Below, piece by piece: positions 27,387 through 35,567 of a stretch of 64,000 nucleotides of DNA; within the stretch, counting starts at the first letter, position 1, and the number at the start of each line of letters is the position of its first letter. This stretch comes from Mycobacterium yunnanensis (GTDB lineage: Bacteria; Actinomycetota; Actinomycetes; Mycobacteriales; Mycobacteriaceae). The notes under the pieces were generated by a model, which was not told the origin of the DNA, made no database searches, and saw only the letters and a program-made list of their open reading frames with translations. The DNA is taken from the NCBI RefSeq assembly GCF_025823185.1, contig NZ_JACKVK010000005.1:62001-126000 (forward strand). The letters are read 5' to 3'. A program made the position numbers and the translations under genes.

Positions 27387-27397
27387 GCTACCCCCCA
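27387..27397 (+). promoter_or_regulatory. GCTACCCCCCA motif upstream of the LuxR-type gene
   Basis: Differs by one base from GCTAGCCCCCA, the core of the identical 16-mers at 10003-10018 and 18260-18275. It is in the 170-bp divergent region between the luxR-type gene and the plus-strand unknown gene, so it could be an autoregulatory site. Confidence 0.45.
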
Positions 27398-27463
27398 CCA
27401 GCTGAACGTTCGGGGAGTGATCTGGGCCCGGGCGGGTAGGTGACAGTTCGAGGCCGTCCTCCC

Positions 27464-28168
27464 ATGCCGAAGGTGCTCAACGTGAAACCATCCGACATCG
27501 TCGCCCTACCCCTGCAACTCGGTTCCGCGCTGCGGCACCGCAGGGTGTTCCACCCCCTTGGCATCCTGGCCGCCGGCAGGCTCGAGCGGATCGCCCCGCC
27601 CGGCGAGGGACTCCCGGTCGAGTCGGCGGACGTGTTGGCGCGGGTGTCCAAGGCCGTCGGCATTCCGGGCGGGCTGCCCGACCTGATCGGTCTGGCGTTG
27701 CGGATGCCGCCCCGAGGTGACGCCGTCACCCCGTGGGACGTCCTGATGGTGTCCGCGGGATCGGGCCGTCTGACGCGCTTCGCCCTGCGGCCCACCCTGT
27801 CGTGGACGGACACCACGCTTTCGACGCTGATGCCGCTGCGGTACGACGACGGCTGGTGGTGGGTCACGGCCGAGATGACGACGGAAGTGGGGCCCGGCCT
27901 CTCGCTGGACGCCGTGCGCGATGCAGTCGACGGCGGAGGCGTCCGATTCATGGTGCAGCAGGCCCACGGCTCTGGCCCGTTCCGCCCGCTGGCCGAAATC
28001 ACGCTCACCCGAGCAATTCCCACCGACGAGGAGCACGACGTGTCGTTCGACCCGACGCGCAACACCACCCCCGGCGTGGGACTGGGACCACAGTGGCTGA
28101 CCGAGCTGCGCGAGCGCGCCTATCTGCGTAGCCGACGCGGCAGGCACGCTCCCGACCAGGTGTCCTAG
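27464..28168 (+). CDS. Conserved protein of unknown function
   Basis: A 234-residue soluble protein with no signal peptide or membrane helix. Recognisable blocks are LGSALRHRRVFHPLGILAAG, APPGEGLPVESADVLARVSKAVGIPGGLPDL, MPLRYDDGWWWV, and a C-terminal SFDPTRNTTPGVGLGPQWL. This layout resembles a conserved actinobacterial family with a catalase-like beta-barrel flavour, but no haem ligand can be pointed out and I do not assign an activity. Start ATG 27464 was chosen over an in-frame GTG/ATG eight codons earlier. It is divergent from the LuxR-type gene. Confidence 0.7.
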   Translation: MPKVLNVKPSDIVALPLQLGSALRHRRVFHPLGILAAGRLERIAPPGEGLPVESADVLARVSKAVGIPGGLPDLIGLALRMPPRGDAVTPWDVLMVSAGSGRLTRFALRPTLSWTDTTLSTLMPLRYDDGWWWVTAEMTTEVGPGLSLDAVRDAVDGGGVRFMVQQAHGSGPFRPLAEITLTRAIPTDEEHDVSFDPTRNTTPGVGLGPQWLTELRERAYLRSRRGRHAPDQVS

Positions 28169-28282
28169 CCACCGAGCGCACGCTTGTCGTACCCGTCGCC
28201 CGAGTGGACCCGCGAACAAGCGGGCAGTCGACGGGGGTCGGGATGGCGTTTGGCCACCTCGGCGCCGGGTAGGTCAAGTGAC

Positions 28283-29059
28283 GTGAACCAACCCCTGGCC
28301 GTGGTGACCGGCGCCTCGAGCGGCATCGGTCTCGAACTGGCACGGTTGTTCGCCAACGACGGCTACGACCTGCTCGTCGTCGCCGATGAGCCCGGCATCC
28401 ACGACGTCGCAGAAGAGCTGTCCGCGATGACCACGGTTCAGGCGCTGCAGGCAGATCTGCGCCAGCCCGACGAGGTGGAACGCGTTCACGCAGCCCTCGG
28501 AAGAGTGCCTGCCGCAATCGCTCTCAACGCGGGCATTGGGCGGGCAGGCCGGTTCGTCGACGCCGACGCGTCGGCAGACCTGGACATCGTCGACCTCAAC
28601 GTGCGGTCGACGGTGCATCTGGCCAAGCTGGTCCTGCGTGACATGGCCGACGCCGGTGCCGGACGAGCGTTGTTCACCTCGTCGATCGTGGCGATGATGC
28701 CGGGGTCGTATCAGACGATGTACAACGCCTCGAAGTCGTTCATCCAGTCGTTCGCCGTGGGCCTCCACGACGAGTTCCGCGGCACCGGGGTGACGGTGAC
28801 CGCGCTGATGCCTGGCGCCACCGACACCGAGTTCTTCCGGCGTGCGGCAATGGTGGACACGCCGCTGGGACGGCTGCCGTTCAAGGACGACCCCGCACGA
28901 ACCGCCCGGCAGGGCTACGACGCGCTGATGCGCGGCGACCGGACGGTCATCGCGTCGTCGTTGCTGAGCAAGGTGATCGGAGTGACGGCGAAGGTGATGC
29001 CCGATTCCACCAAGGCTTTTGCCAACCGATTGATCGTCACACCGTTCGGCGATCGCTGA
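28283..29059 (+). CDS. Short-chain dehydrogenase/reductase
   Basis: A 258-residue classical SDR starting at GTG 28283. The NAD(P)-binding motif is VVTGASSGIG, the stabilising NAG motif is LNAGIGRAG, and the catalytic Ser and Tyr-Lys are in FTSSIVAMMPG and YNASK. NADP is slightly favoured by the GYDLLVVAD segment but not certain. The next gene, an SRPBCC protein, starts 15 bases later, then an overlapping FAD oxidoreductase; the three probably form one operon. Confidence 0.9.
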   Translation: MNQPLAVVTGASSGIGLELARLFANDGYDLLVVADEPGIHDVAEELSAMTTVQALQADLRQPDEVERVHAALGRVPAAIALNAGIGRAGRFVDADASADLDIVDLNVRSTVHLAKLVLRDMADAGAGRALFTSSIVAMMPGSYQTMYNASKSFIQSFAVGLHDEFRGTGVTVTALMPGATDTEFFRRAAMVDTPLGRLPFKDDPARTARQGYDALMRGDRTVIASSLLSKVIGVTAKVMPDSTKAFANRLIVTPFGDR

Positions 29060-29074
29060 CCACGAGGAGACGAA

Positions 29075-29557
29075 ATGACCGAGCCCTCAAGCGAAGTCGA
29101 GCGCGAGCTCAGCGTCAAGCGCGACACCACGACCAGTCGTCAGCGCGTGTGGGAGGTGCTGGCCGACGGCTGGACCTACTCTCAGTGGGTCGTGGGAAAC
29201 AGTCGCATGCGTGCGGTCTCGCCGGATTGGCCGGCGGTGGGCAGCACCATCCACCACTCCGTCGGTGTCTGGCCGCTTCTGCTCAACGACCAGACCGAGG
29301 TGCTGGAGAGCGTGCCCCAAGAGCTCCTGGTGCTGCTGGCCAAGGGCAGACCCCTTGGCAAGGCGCGAATCACGCTGCGGCTCTTCGATCTCGACGGCGG
29401 TGGTTGCCGTATCGAGATGGCCGAAGTCCCGGTCGGCATGCCGATGGGGTGGGTGCCGGAGCGGGTGGCCCTGGCGGCCGCCGTGCCCCGAAACCGAGAG
29501 TGCACCTGGCGGTTGGCGGCCCTGGCCGAGCGGCGAGTCTCCGACGATGACCACTAG
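29075..29557 (+). CDS. SRPBCC (START-like) family protein
   Basis: A 160-residue helix-grip protein with the pattern SVKRDTTTSRQRVWEVLADGWTYSQWVVG, WPAVGSTIHHSVG and LRLFDLDGGGCRIEM typical of polyketide cyclase/dehydrase-like SRPBCC proteins. These bind a hydrophobic ligand in a deep pocket and are not necessarily enzymes. GAGGAG precedes the ATG. Its 3' end overlaps the FAD oxidoreductase gene by 11 bases, which suggests a functional link. Confidence 0.85.
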   Translation: MTEPSSEVERELSVKRDTTTSRQRVWEVLADGWTYSQWVVGNSRMRAVSPDWPAVGSTIHHSVGVWPLLLNDQTEVLESVPQELLVLLAKGRPLGKARITLRLFDLDGGGCRIEMAEVPVGMPMGWVPERVALAAAVPRNRECTWRLAALAERRVSDDDH

Positions 29558-31148
29558 CGCCGACGCGACCGTCGACGCGGTGGTCATCGGTGCCGGGCAC
29601 AACGGCCTGGTCTCTGCGGCGCTGCTCGCCGACGCCGGCTGGGACGTGCTCGTGCTCGAAGCGCAACCCCAACCGGGTGGCGCGGTCAAGAGCGCAGAGT
29701 TGACGCCGGGTTACGTCAGCGACCTGTACAGCGCCTTCTATCCGCTGTCGGTGGCCTCGCCGGCATTGCGCGACCTGGGGCTCGAGGACCACGGCCTGCG
29801 GTGGACCCACGCGCCTGCCGTCGTCGGGCATCCCCGCGACGCCACGGACACCGACGCACCCCTCATCCACCGCGACGTCGACCGCACCGCACGTGAATTG
29901 GACCGGCACCACGCCGGCGATGGCCAACGGTGGTGCGACCTGTTCGAGCAATGGCAGCGAATCAAGGGCCCCCTGCTCGACACGCTGTTCGCGCCGTTCC
30001 CACCCCTGCGAGGACCTCTCGGTCTGCTGCGCGGGCTGGGCACCGCTGAGGCGCTACGTCTGGCGCACCTGATGCTGCTGCCCGCCGGGGTGATGGCCGA
30101 GCAGTTGTTCGACGGCGACGCCGCTCGGCTGTTGCTGCTCGGCAACGCGATGCACGCCGACGTCCCCGTCGACGCCCCTGCCAGCGGGGTCATGGGGTTC
30201 CTGCTCATCATGATGGCGCAGGACGGCGGGTTTCCGGTACCGGTCGGCGGGGCCGGCCAACTGGCGGCGGCACTGGTCCGCCGGGCCGAGTCGGCTGGAG
30301 CGCGAGTCGAGTGCGGCCGGGCCGTCAGCTCGATCGAACTGAGCGGCGATCGCGCCACCGCGGTCCGCACCGCGGACGGCGCGACCATCAGATGCCGGCG
30401 GGCCGTCATCGCGGACACGTCGGCACCACAGCTCTACCAGCGCCTGTTGCCGGCCGACGCACTACCGGCGTCGATCCGTCGAGGTCTCGACCGATTCGTC
30501 TGGGACACACCGGTGTTGAAGGTCAACTACGCCCTCGACGCGAAGATCCCTTGGCGGTCGGCCGATCTCGCCGACGCCGGCACCGTTCACTTGGGCGCCG
30601 ACCACGACGGTCTGATCCGGTGGATGGCCGACCTGAACACCCGCACCGTGCCGGAGAACCCGTTCATGCTGTTCGGGCAGATGACGACGGCCGACGCCAC
30701 TCGCTCGGCGCCGGGTACCGAAAGCGCCTGGGCATATACCCATCTGCCGCGCGGGCGGGCTGACGACGAGTCCGCCGAGCGGCTCGCCGCGCGCGTCGAC
30801 GACGTCCTCGAGCAGTACGCCCCGGGGTTCGCCGCGCACGTCGTCGGCAAGACGGTTCAGCGCCCGTCGGATCTCGAGGCCAGCGACGCCAACCTGTACA
30901 CCGGCGCGGTCAACGGCGGCACCTCACAGTTGTTCCAGCAGCTCGTCTTTCGACCGGCACCAGGCTTTGGTCGGGCCGAGACCCCGCTGGAGAACGTGTT
31001 CCTCGGCAGCGCTGGCGCGTCACCCGGCGGCGGCGTGCACGGCGTGTGTGGGCGCAACGCGGCCCGCGCCGCCTTGGCAGCAGACGGCGCCACCGGCTGG
31101 CCGAGGCGGCGGCTCAACCGCGCGGTGACCCGTCTGTTGGTGCGATGA
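29547..31148 (+). CDS. FAD-dependent oxidoreductase, phytoene desaturase/CrtI-like
   Basis: A 533-residue flavoprotein of the phytoene desaturase/amine oxidase superfamily. It has an N-terminal dinucleotide motif VVIGAGHNGLVSAALLADAGW, LVLEAQPQPGGAVKS, and a C-terminal FAD-contact region LGSAGASPGGGVHGVCG. This branch (often called pyridine nucleotide-disulphide oxidoreductase domain protein 2-like) is widespread, and few members have known substrates. Start ATG 29547 lies inside the SRPBCC gene. It may act on a prenoid or lipid; that is inference. Confidence 0.85.
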   Translation: MTTSADATVDAVVIGAGHNGLVSAALLADAGWDVLVLEAQPQPGGAVKSAELTPGYVSDLYSAFYPLSVASPALRDLGLEDHGLRWTHAPAVVGHPRDATDTDAPLIHRDVDRTARELDRHHAGDGQRWCDLFEQWQRIKGPLLDTLFAPFPPLRGPLGLLRGLGTAEALRLAHLMLLPAGVMAEQLFDGDAARLLLLGNAMHADVPVDAPASGVMGFLLIMMAQDGGFPVPVGGAGQLAAALVRRAESAGARVECGRAVSSIELSGDRATAVRTADGATIRCRRAVIADTSAPQLYQRLLPADALPASIRRGLDRFVWDTPVLKVNYALDAKIPWRSADLADAGTVHLGADHDGLIRWMADLNTRTVPENPFMLFGQMTTADATRSAPGTESAWAYTHLPRGRADDESAERLAARVDDVLEQYAPGFAAHVVGKTVQRPSDLEASDANLYTGAVNGGTSQLFQQLVFRPAPGFGRAETPLENVFLGSAGASPGGGVHGVCGRNAARAALAADGATGWPRRRLNRAVTRLLVR

Positions 31149-31190
31149 CGAGAGCCGCATGATCTTCGACGGTCGGGGTAGCCGACGGCG

Positions 31191-31568
31191 ATGACGACGA
31201 GCACCATCACCAGAATTCCTGATCTGGCCACGTCCCTTGGCGTCGCCAGCGCCATCCTCGGACTGTCCGAACTACTGGCGCCGCGCGGCGTCGCACGGCT
31301 CGCCGGCGTGGTGGACGGCGACGGCTCTCGCCGTGCCATCCAACTGTTGGGCGCCCGCGAATGCGGCCATGCTGCAGCCATCTTGCTCGTGTCGCGTCAG
31401 CTGGTCTGGACCAGAGTCGTCGGTGACGTGCTGGACGTGGGGTTGCTCGTGAAGGCGTTGACGTCCCCCGGCGCCAACCGTCGGCGCGGAGCTGCCGCGA
31501 TGGGCTTCTTGTCCCTCATCGGCGCCGCCGACGCGTGGGCCACTCGTCGGCAACTTCGGCAAGGTTGA
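31191..31568 (+). CDS. Small integral membrane protein
   Basis: A 125-residue protein with three or four hydrophobic segments (LATSLGVASAILGLSELLA, AAILLVSRQLVW, VVGDVLDVGLLVKAL, AAAMGFLSLIGAADAW) and an internal ARECGH segment. Proteins of this layout are often found beside SRPBCC or cyclase genes in actinobacteria. The function is unknown. It begins 42 bases after the FAD oxidoreductase gene. Confidence 0.75.
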   Translation: MTTSTITRIPDLATSLGVASAILGLSELLAPRGVARLAGVVDGDGSRRAIQLLGARECGHAAAILLVSRQLVWTRVVGDVLDVGLLVKALTSPGANRRRGAAAMGFLSLIGAADAWATRRQLRQG

Positions 31569-31612
31569 TGACCCGGGAATAGTGTGCGCCAGTTCACGTG
31601 TTGCCCTCGACC

Positions 31613-32041
31613 ATGAGGCCCTTCACGGATGACGAGCGAGAACGATTTCTGCGAGACGTGCGGGTTGGCGTGCTGTCGGTCGCGGCCGACAACGGCCGGC
31701 CGCCGGCCAGCGTCCCCATTTGGTATGACGTCACCGACGACGGGTTGATCCGCATCAACACGGGCGCCGGCTCACGCAAGGCCCGATTGATCGAGCAGGC
31801 GGGCGCCGTGACGTTGACGGTGCAGCGTGAAGAGCCGCCCTACCAGTACGTGGTCGTGGAGGGCACCGTCGTGGACACGGCGAACCCGGCGCCGCGTGAC
31901 GTCCGCGAGGCCATCGCCATCCGGTACCTCGGCGATGAGGGGGGTCGCGCCTTCGTCGACGGCATGGGTGACGACGGCAGCGTGCTGTTCAGCGTGCGAC
32001 CCGACCGCTGGATCACGGCGGACTTCTCCGACGGCGTGTAG
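31613..32041 (+). CDS. PPOX-class pyridoxamine oxidase-family protein (F420 or FMN)
   Basis: A 142-residue split-barrel protein (147 if the upstream GTG at 31598 is used). The N-terminal FTDDERERFLRDVRVGVLSVAADNGRPPASVPIWYDVTDDG layout and RKARLIEQAGAVTLTVQREEPPYQYV fit the PPOX class, whose mycobacterial members often bind F420. No ribosome-binding site is obvious before either start. The substrate cannot be inferred. Confidence 0.82.
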   Translation: MRPFTDDERERFLRDVRVGVLSVAADNGRPPASVPIWYDVTDDGLIRINTGAGSRKARLIEQAGAVTLTVQREEPPYQYVVVEGTVVDTANPAPRDVREAIAIRYLGDEGGRAFVDGMGDDGSVLFSVRPDRWITADFSDGV

Positions 32042-32080
32042 CGCCAACGCCTTGAGGTGCGGCGACCGCGCTCCGCGACT

Positions 32081-32698
32081 CTAGGCCGAGGGGTTGATCA
32101 ACGCGATGGCGCTGCGCACCGCCTCCTCGGTGACCGCGGCGAGAGGTGCGTCGTGCTCGACGGTGTGGGCAGTGAGTTCGCGCAGGCCGCCGATGAGAAG
32201 CACCGCCCGCGCGTGGGGCACGGGATCGATGCCGATGGACTTCAATTCCTCGGTGTCACTGAGTGTTTGGACGAGTCCGACGAATCTCTCCATGGCGACC
32301 CGCTGCAGGGAGCGCGCCGATGGACCCAGCGCTGGAACGTCACGGATCCAGGTCAGGGTGAGGTGGCGGCGACGCTCCGCCCAGTCGAACCAGGTCTCCA
32401 CCGCTTGACGCACCTGAGTCTGCCATGACGCGAAGGGGTCGACCGAGGTAGCCACCGCGTCCAGGTTGGCGTCGTTGGTCTCGGTGAGCAGCGCGACGAG
32501 GCACGCCTCGCGATCGGTGAATTCGGCGTAGAACTTCGACTTGGAGGTCCTGGCTCGGCGGACGACGTCGGCCACCATCGTGTTCGAGTAGCCCACCTCG
32601 GCGATGCACTGGTCCATCGCCTCCAGGATGCGCCGTCGGTACGGCTCGGCATCCTTGGCCGGCGGCTGCGGCCGTGTGCGTTCGGTGACTGCGTCCAC
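32081..32698 (-). CDS. TetR-family regulator divergent from the P450 gene
   Basis: A 205-residue regulator. The N-terminal helix-turn-helix is about residues 20-65 (RRRILEAMDQCIAEVGYSNTMVADVVRRARTSKSKFYAEF). The rest is an all-helical ligand pocket. It is divergent from a CYP138-like gene, the same arrangement as M. tuberculosis Rv0135c-Rv0136. Two 14-bp palindromes lie between the two start codons and are its likely operators. The start is GTG at 32696-32698. Confidence 0.9.
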   Translation of the reverse strand: MDAVTERTRPQPPAKDAEPYRRRILEAMDQCIAEVGYSNTMVADVVRRARTSKSKFYAEFTDREACLVALLTETNDANLDAVATSVDPFASWQTQVRQAVETWFDWAERRRHLTLTWIRDVPALGPSARSLQRVAMERFVGLVQTLSDTEELKSIGIDPVPHARAVLLIGGLRELTAHTVEHDAPLAAVTEEAVRSAIALINPSA

Positions 32699-32747
32699 CC
32701 AAGATCCCTTCTGACCGTCCCATCGTAAGCGGCCACGCCCCGCACTG

Positions 32748-32784
32748 GTACACGTGTGTACTATTCTTTAGTACACGCATGTAC
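32748..32784. promoter_or_regulatory. Paired palindromes between the tetR and P450 genes
   Basis: GTACACGTGTGTAC (32748-32761) and GTACACGCATGTAC (32771-32784), each nearly self-complementary. Together they form one longer inverted repeat that extends to 32747 and 32785. Their centres are 23 bp apart, about two helical turns, which fits two TetR dimers. A TATTCT between them could be the -10 of the P450 gene. Confidence 0.85.
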
Positions 32785-32797
32785 CAAGGAGGACGAC

Positions 32798-34120
32798 ATG
32801 GCTGAGATCACCACCGATCCGGTGCGACTGCCGCCCGGCGTCGCGCTTCCGCGGATCGTCCAGGGCGCGGCCATGGTGATCGACCAACCCCGCGCGTTCG
32901 GATACGCCCGTCGCCGTTACGGCTCGACGTTCAGCGTGTCGGTACCACTGTTCGGCGACAGCGTCGTCGTGGGTGACCCCACTCTGATCAAGGAGTTGTT
33001 CACGGCCGGCGACCTGGTGCAGACGATCACCAACCTCGGCGACGTCATCGGCCCCGGCTCGTCGTTCAGCCTGAACGGTGCACCGCACCTGGCCCGTCGC
33101 AAACTGCTGATGCCGCCCTTGCACGGCAAGCGGATGCACGTCTACGAGCAGATCATCACCGAGGAGGTCACCCGCGAACTGGCCGCCTGGCCGGTGGGGA
33201 CGGAATTCGCCACCCTGCCGTCGATGATGCGCATCACCCTCAACGCGATTCTGCGCGCGGTGTTCGGCGCCGACGGTCCCGAACTCGACGCGCTGCGAGA
33301 ACTGCTCCCGCCCGCGGTGCTTCTGGCCTCTAAGCTGACCGTGCTGCCGGCCGGGTTGCGCCGGGACGTCGGACGTTGGAGTCCGGGAGGCCGGTTGGAA
33401 CGGATGCGTCGCGAATGCGACGACGTCATCGGCCGACTCATTCGACGCGCCCGTGCCGCGCCTGATCTGGACGACCGCACCGACGTGCTGTCGATGCTCG
33501 TCGCCGCCCGCGACGAGGACGGGCAGCCGATCCCGGACGACCACGTGATCGACGAGCTGCAGACGCTGCTGGCCGCCGGGCACGAAACGACGGCCACCAC
33601 TTTGGCGTGGGCCGTGGAACGGCTACGTCGCCACCCCCAGGTGCTGTCCGACTTGGTCGCCGAGGTAGACGCGGGCGGGTCGGAGCTGCTGCAAGCGGTG
33701 ATCTGGGAGGTCCAGCGAAGCCGACCCGTCATCCCCGGCGTTCTGCGGGTGACGACGGGTCGCACCCGACTGGGCGAATGGGTTCTGCCAGAAGGACACA
33801 CCGTCATCGCCAGCATCGCCCTGTCGCATGCCTCGTCGGAGAACTACCGCGACCCGGAACGCTTCGATCCCACCCGTTTCCTCAACGCCAAACCTGACAC
33901 CAGTGCGTGGATTCCGTACGGCGGAGGGCTGCGTCGGTGCGTCGGTGCGGCCTTCGCCAACACCGAGATGCTCATTGCCTTGCGCGAGATCGTGCGGACC
34001 TACACCCTCGAGCCGACCGCGACGCCCGACGAGCCACGGAAGTCGCGGGGAATCGCCAACGCACCAGGGGACGGCGGCATCGCGGTGGTTCATCCGCGCC
34101 GCGCCAGCGCTGCCGGCTGA
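32798..34120 (+). CDS. Cytochrome P450, CYP138-like
   Basis: A 440-residue P450 close to mycobacterial CYP138: VRLPPGVALPRIVQG start, RRKLLMPPLHGKRM, FATLPSMMRITLNAILRAVFG, the I-helix oxygen motif LLAAGHETTATTLAW, the K-helix EVQR (ExxR) and the haem loop WIPYGGGLRRCVGAAFAN. The first position of the haem signature, usually Phe, is Tyr here; the ligand Cys is present. It needs ferredoxin and reductase partners not seen nearby. Start ATG 32798 has AGGAGG upstream. The substrate is unknown. Confidence 0.93.
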   Translation: MAEITTDPVRLPPGVALPRIVQGAAMVIDQPRAFGYARRRYGSTFSVSVPLFGDSVVVGDPTLIKELFTAGDLVQTITNLGDVIGPGSSFSLNGAPHLARRKLLMPPLHGKRMHVYEQIITEEVTRELAAWPVGTEFATLPSMMRITLNAILRAVFGADGPELDALRELLPPAVLLASKLTVLPAGLRRDVGRWSPGGRLERMRRECDDVIGRLIRRARAAPDLDDRTDVLSMLVAARDEDGQPIPDDHVIDELQTLLAAGHETTATTLAWAVERLRRHPQVLSDLVAEVDAGGSELLQAVIWEVQRSRPVIPGVLRVTTGRTRLGEWVLPEGHTVIASIALSHASSENYRDPERFDPTRFLNAKPDTSAWIPYGGGLRRCVGAAFANTEMLIALREIVRTYTLEPTATPDEPRKSRGIANAPGDGGIAVVHPRRASAAG

Positions 34121-34158
34121 CGCGGGGTTTGCGACGTCGTCGACGGGGGACTGAGCCA

Positions 34159-35457
34159 ATGGCACGCCCGTGGTTCACGGCGCTGGAACCGACGGAATGC
34201 GGCGCTCGGCTGGGTGATTCGGTACTCCTCGACCGCGCGCACGCGCTGGCCGAACGATTGGGGGATGGGCCGGCAGGCTGGGCGGTCGACATGGGTGCAC
34301 GAATGGCAACGGCCATCACCGCCGAGATTCCACAGCTGGCGGTGGACGCCGTCGCGACCGAGGTCCACAAGGGATGTGAGGCGGTGGCGCTGGGCGCGCT
34401 CGCCGCACTCGCCCACGACGACGACGTCACCTTCGGGGCGATGACCGAGGTGCTCGCCGGGCCGACGGAGGTAGTGGCGCGCGGCATCGGCATCGAACAC
34501 ATGTTGCGCAGCATCCACGTCGCCCACGCCACGGCCGCCAGCGCGCTGCTCGACGTGGCCGAGCGAGTGGTGCCCGAGCCGCAGCGCTTTGGTGAGATGC
34601 GGCGCATCAACCAGGTGCTGTTCGGCATCGTCGACGTCGTGACCGAGCGCATGGCTGCGGAATACTCCCGCGCTCAACAGGAATGGTTGACCAGTTCGAT
34701 CGCGCTGCGCACGGAGATCGTGGAGGACCTGCTGAGCGGTACTGCCGTACCGACCGAACGAGCGACCCGCATCCTCGGTTACGATCTGACCCGCTGGCAC
34801 CTGGCCGTCGTCGTCTGGACCGACGCCTCCACACCTGCCGAGCCCGCTCATCTCACGACCGCTGCCGCCGAGATGCTTTCGGCCGCAGGATGTTCGGCGA
34901 CACTCCTCCTCCCCGTGGGCGCTCACCGCGTGTGGGCATGGGGTTCACGAACGCTGCAACCGCCAGACGTGGTCGCCCCGGTGACACCGCCCGTTCCCGG
35001 CGTGTGCGTGGCGATCGGCATGGCCGGTGCCGGCGTCGACGGGTTCCGCGACAGCCACCGGCAGGCAGCCGACGCGGCCCGCGTGGGAGCGCTGTCCACT
35101 CGGACCACCCGGTCGTTTCGGTACGAGGACCTCGACCTCGTCGCGATGCTGAGCACCAACCTGCGTGCCGCCCGGGAGTTCGTCGCGCGTGAACTCGGCG
35201 ACCTGGCCGTCGACTCCGAGTCCGTGGCCACGATGCGGCGCACCCTGAAGTGCTATCTGGACCGTGAGCGGAGTCTGGCCCGTAGTGCCGCCGACCTCAG
35301 CATCGCCCGCAACACCGTGGCCTACCGGGTGCAACGCGCCGAGCAACTTCGCGGGCGACCCGCATCCGAACGGCGCCTCCAACTGCACGCCGCCCTCGCC
35401 CTCGCCGAGGAACTAGGAGACGCGGTCCTCACGACCCCGGCGCCGTCCTTGGACTGA
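34159..35457 (+). CDS. PucR/CdaR-type transcriptional regulator
   Basis: A 432-residue regulator. The first 150 residues are helical (a sensor part). The central region is GGDEF-like in fold but not sequence (YDLTRWHLAVVVWTD). The C-terminal PucR helix-turn-helix is RTLKCYLDRERSLARSAADLSIARNTVAYRVQRAEQLRG. This family commonly controls catabolic genes. It lies immediately upstream of and co-oriented with the FAH/VOC/monooxygenase cluster, so it may control that cluster. Start ATG 34159. Confidence 0.88.
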   Translation: MARPWFTALEPTECGARLGDSVLLDRAHALAERLGDGPAGWAVDMGARMATAITAEIPQLAVDAVATEVHKGCEAVALGALAALAHDDDVTFGAMTEVLAGPTEVVARGIGIEHMLRSIHVAHATAASALLDVAERVVPEPQRFGEMRRINQVLFGIVDVVTERMAAEYSRAQQEWLTSSIALRTEIVEDLLSGTAVPTERATRILGYDLTRWHLAVVVWTDASTPAEPAHLTTAAAEMLSAAGCSATLLLPVGAHRVWAWGSRTLQPPDVVAPVTPPVPGVCVAIGMAGAGVDGFRDSHRQAADAARVGALSTRTTRSFRYEDLDLVAMLSTNLRAAREFVARELGDLAVDSESVATMRRTLKCYLDRERSLARSAADLSIARNTVAYRVQRAEQLRGRPASERRLQLHAALALAEELGDAVLTTPAPSLD

Positions 35458-35567
35458 AGCCCAATCACGACGGGATGATTCTGCACCGTGGTCCAGGCGG
35501 CGGTGAGTCGACACGCAGTTGACTAGGAACCGAGCTCGCCGAGCGGCGAGCAGATGCGGAGAACCCG

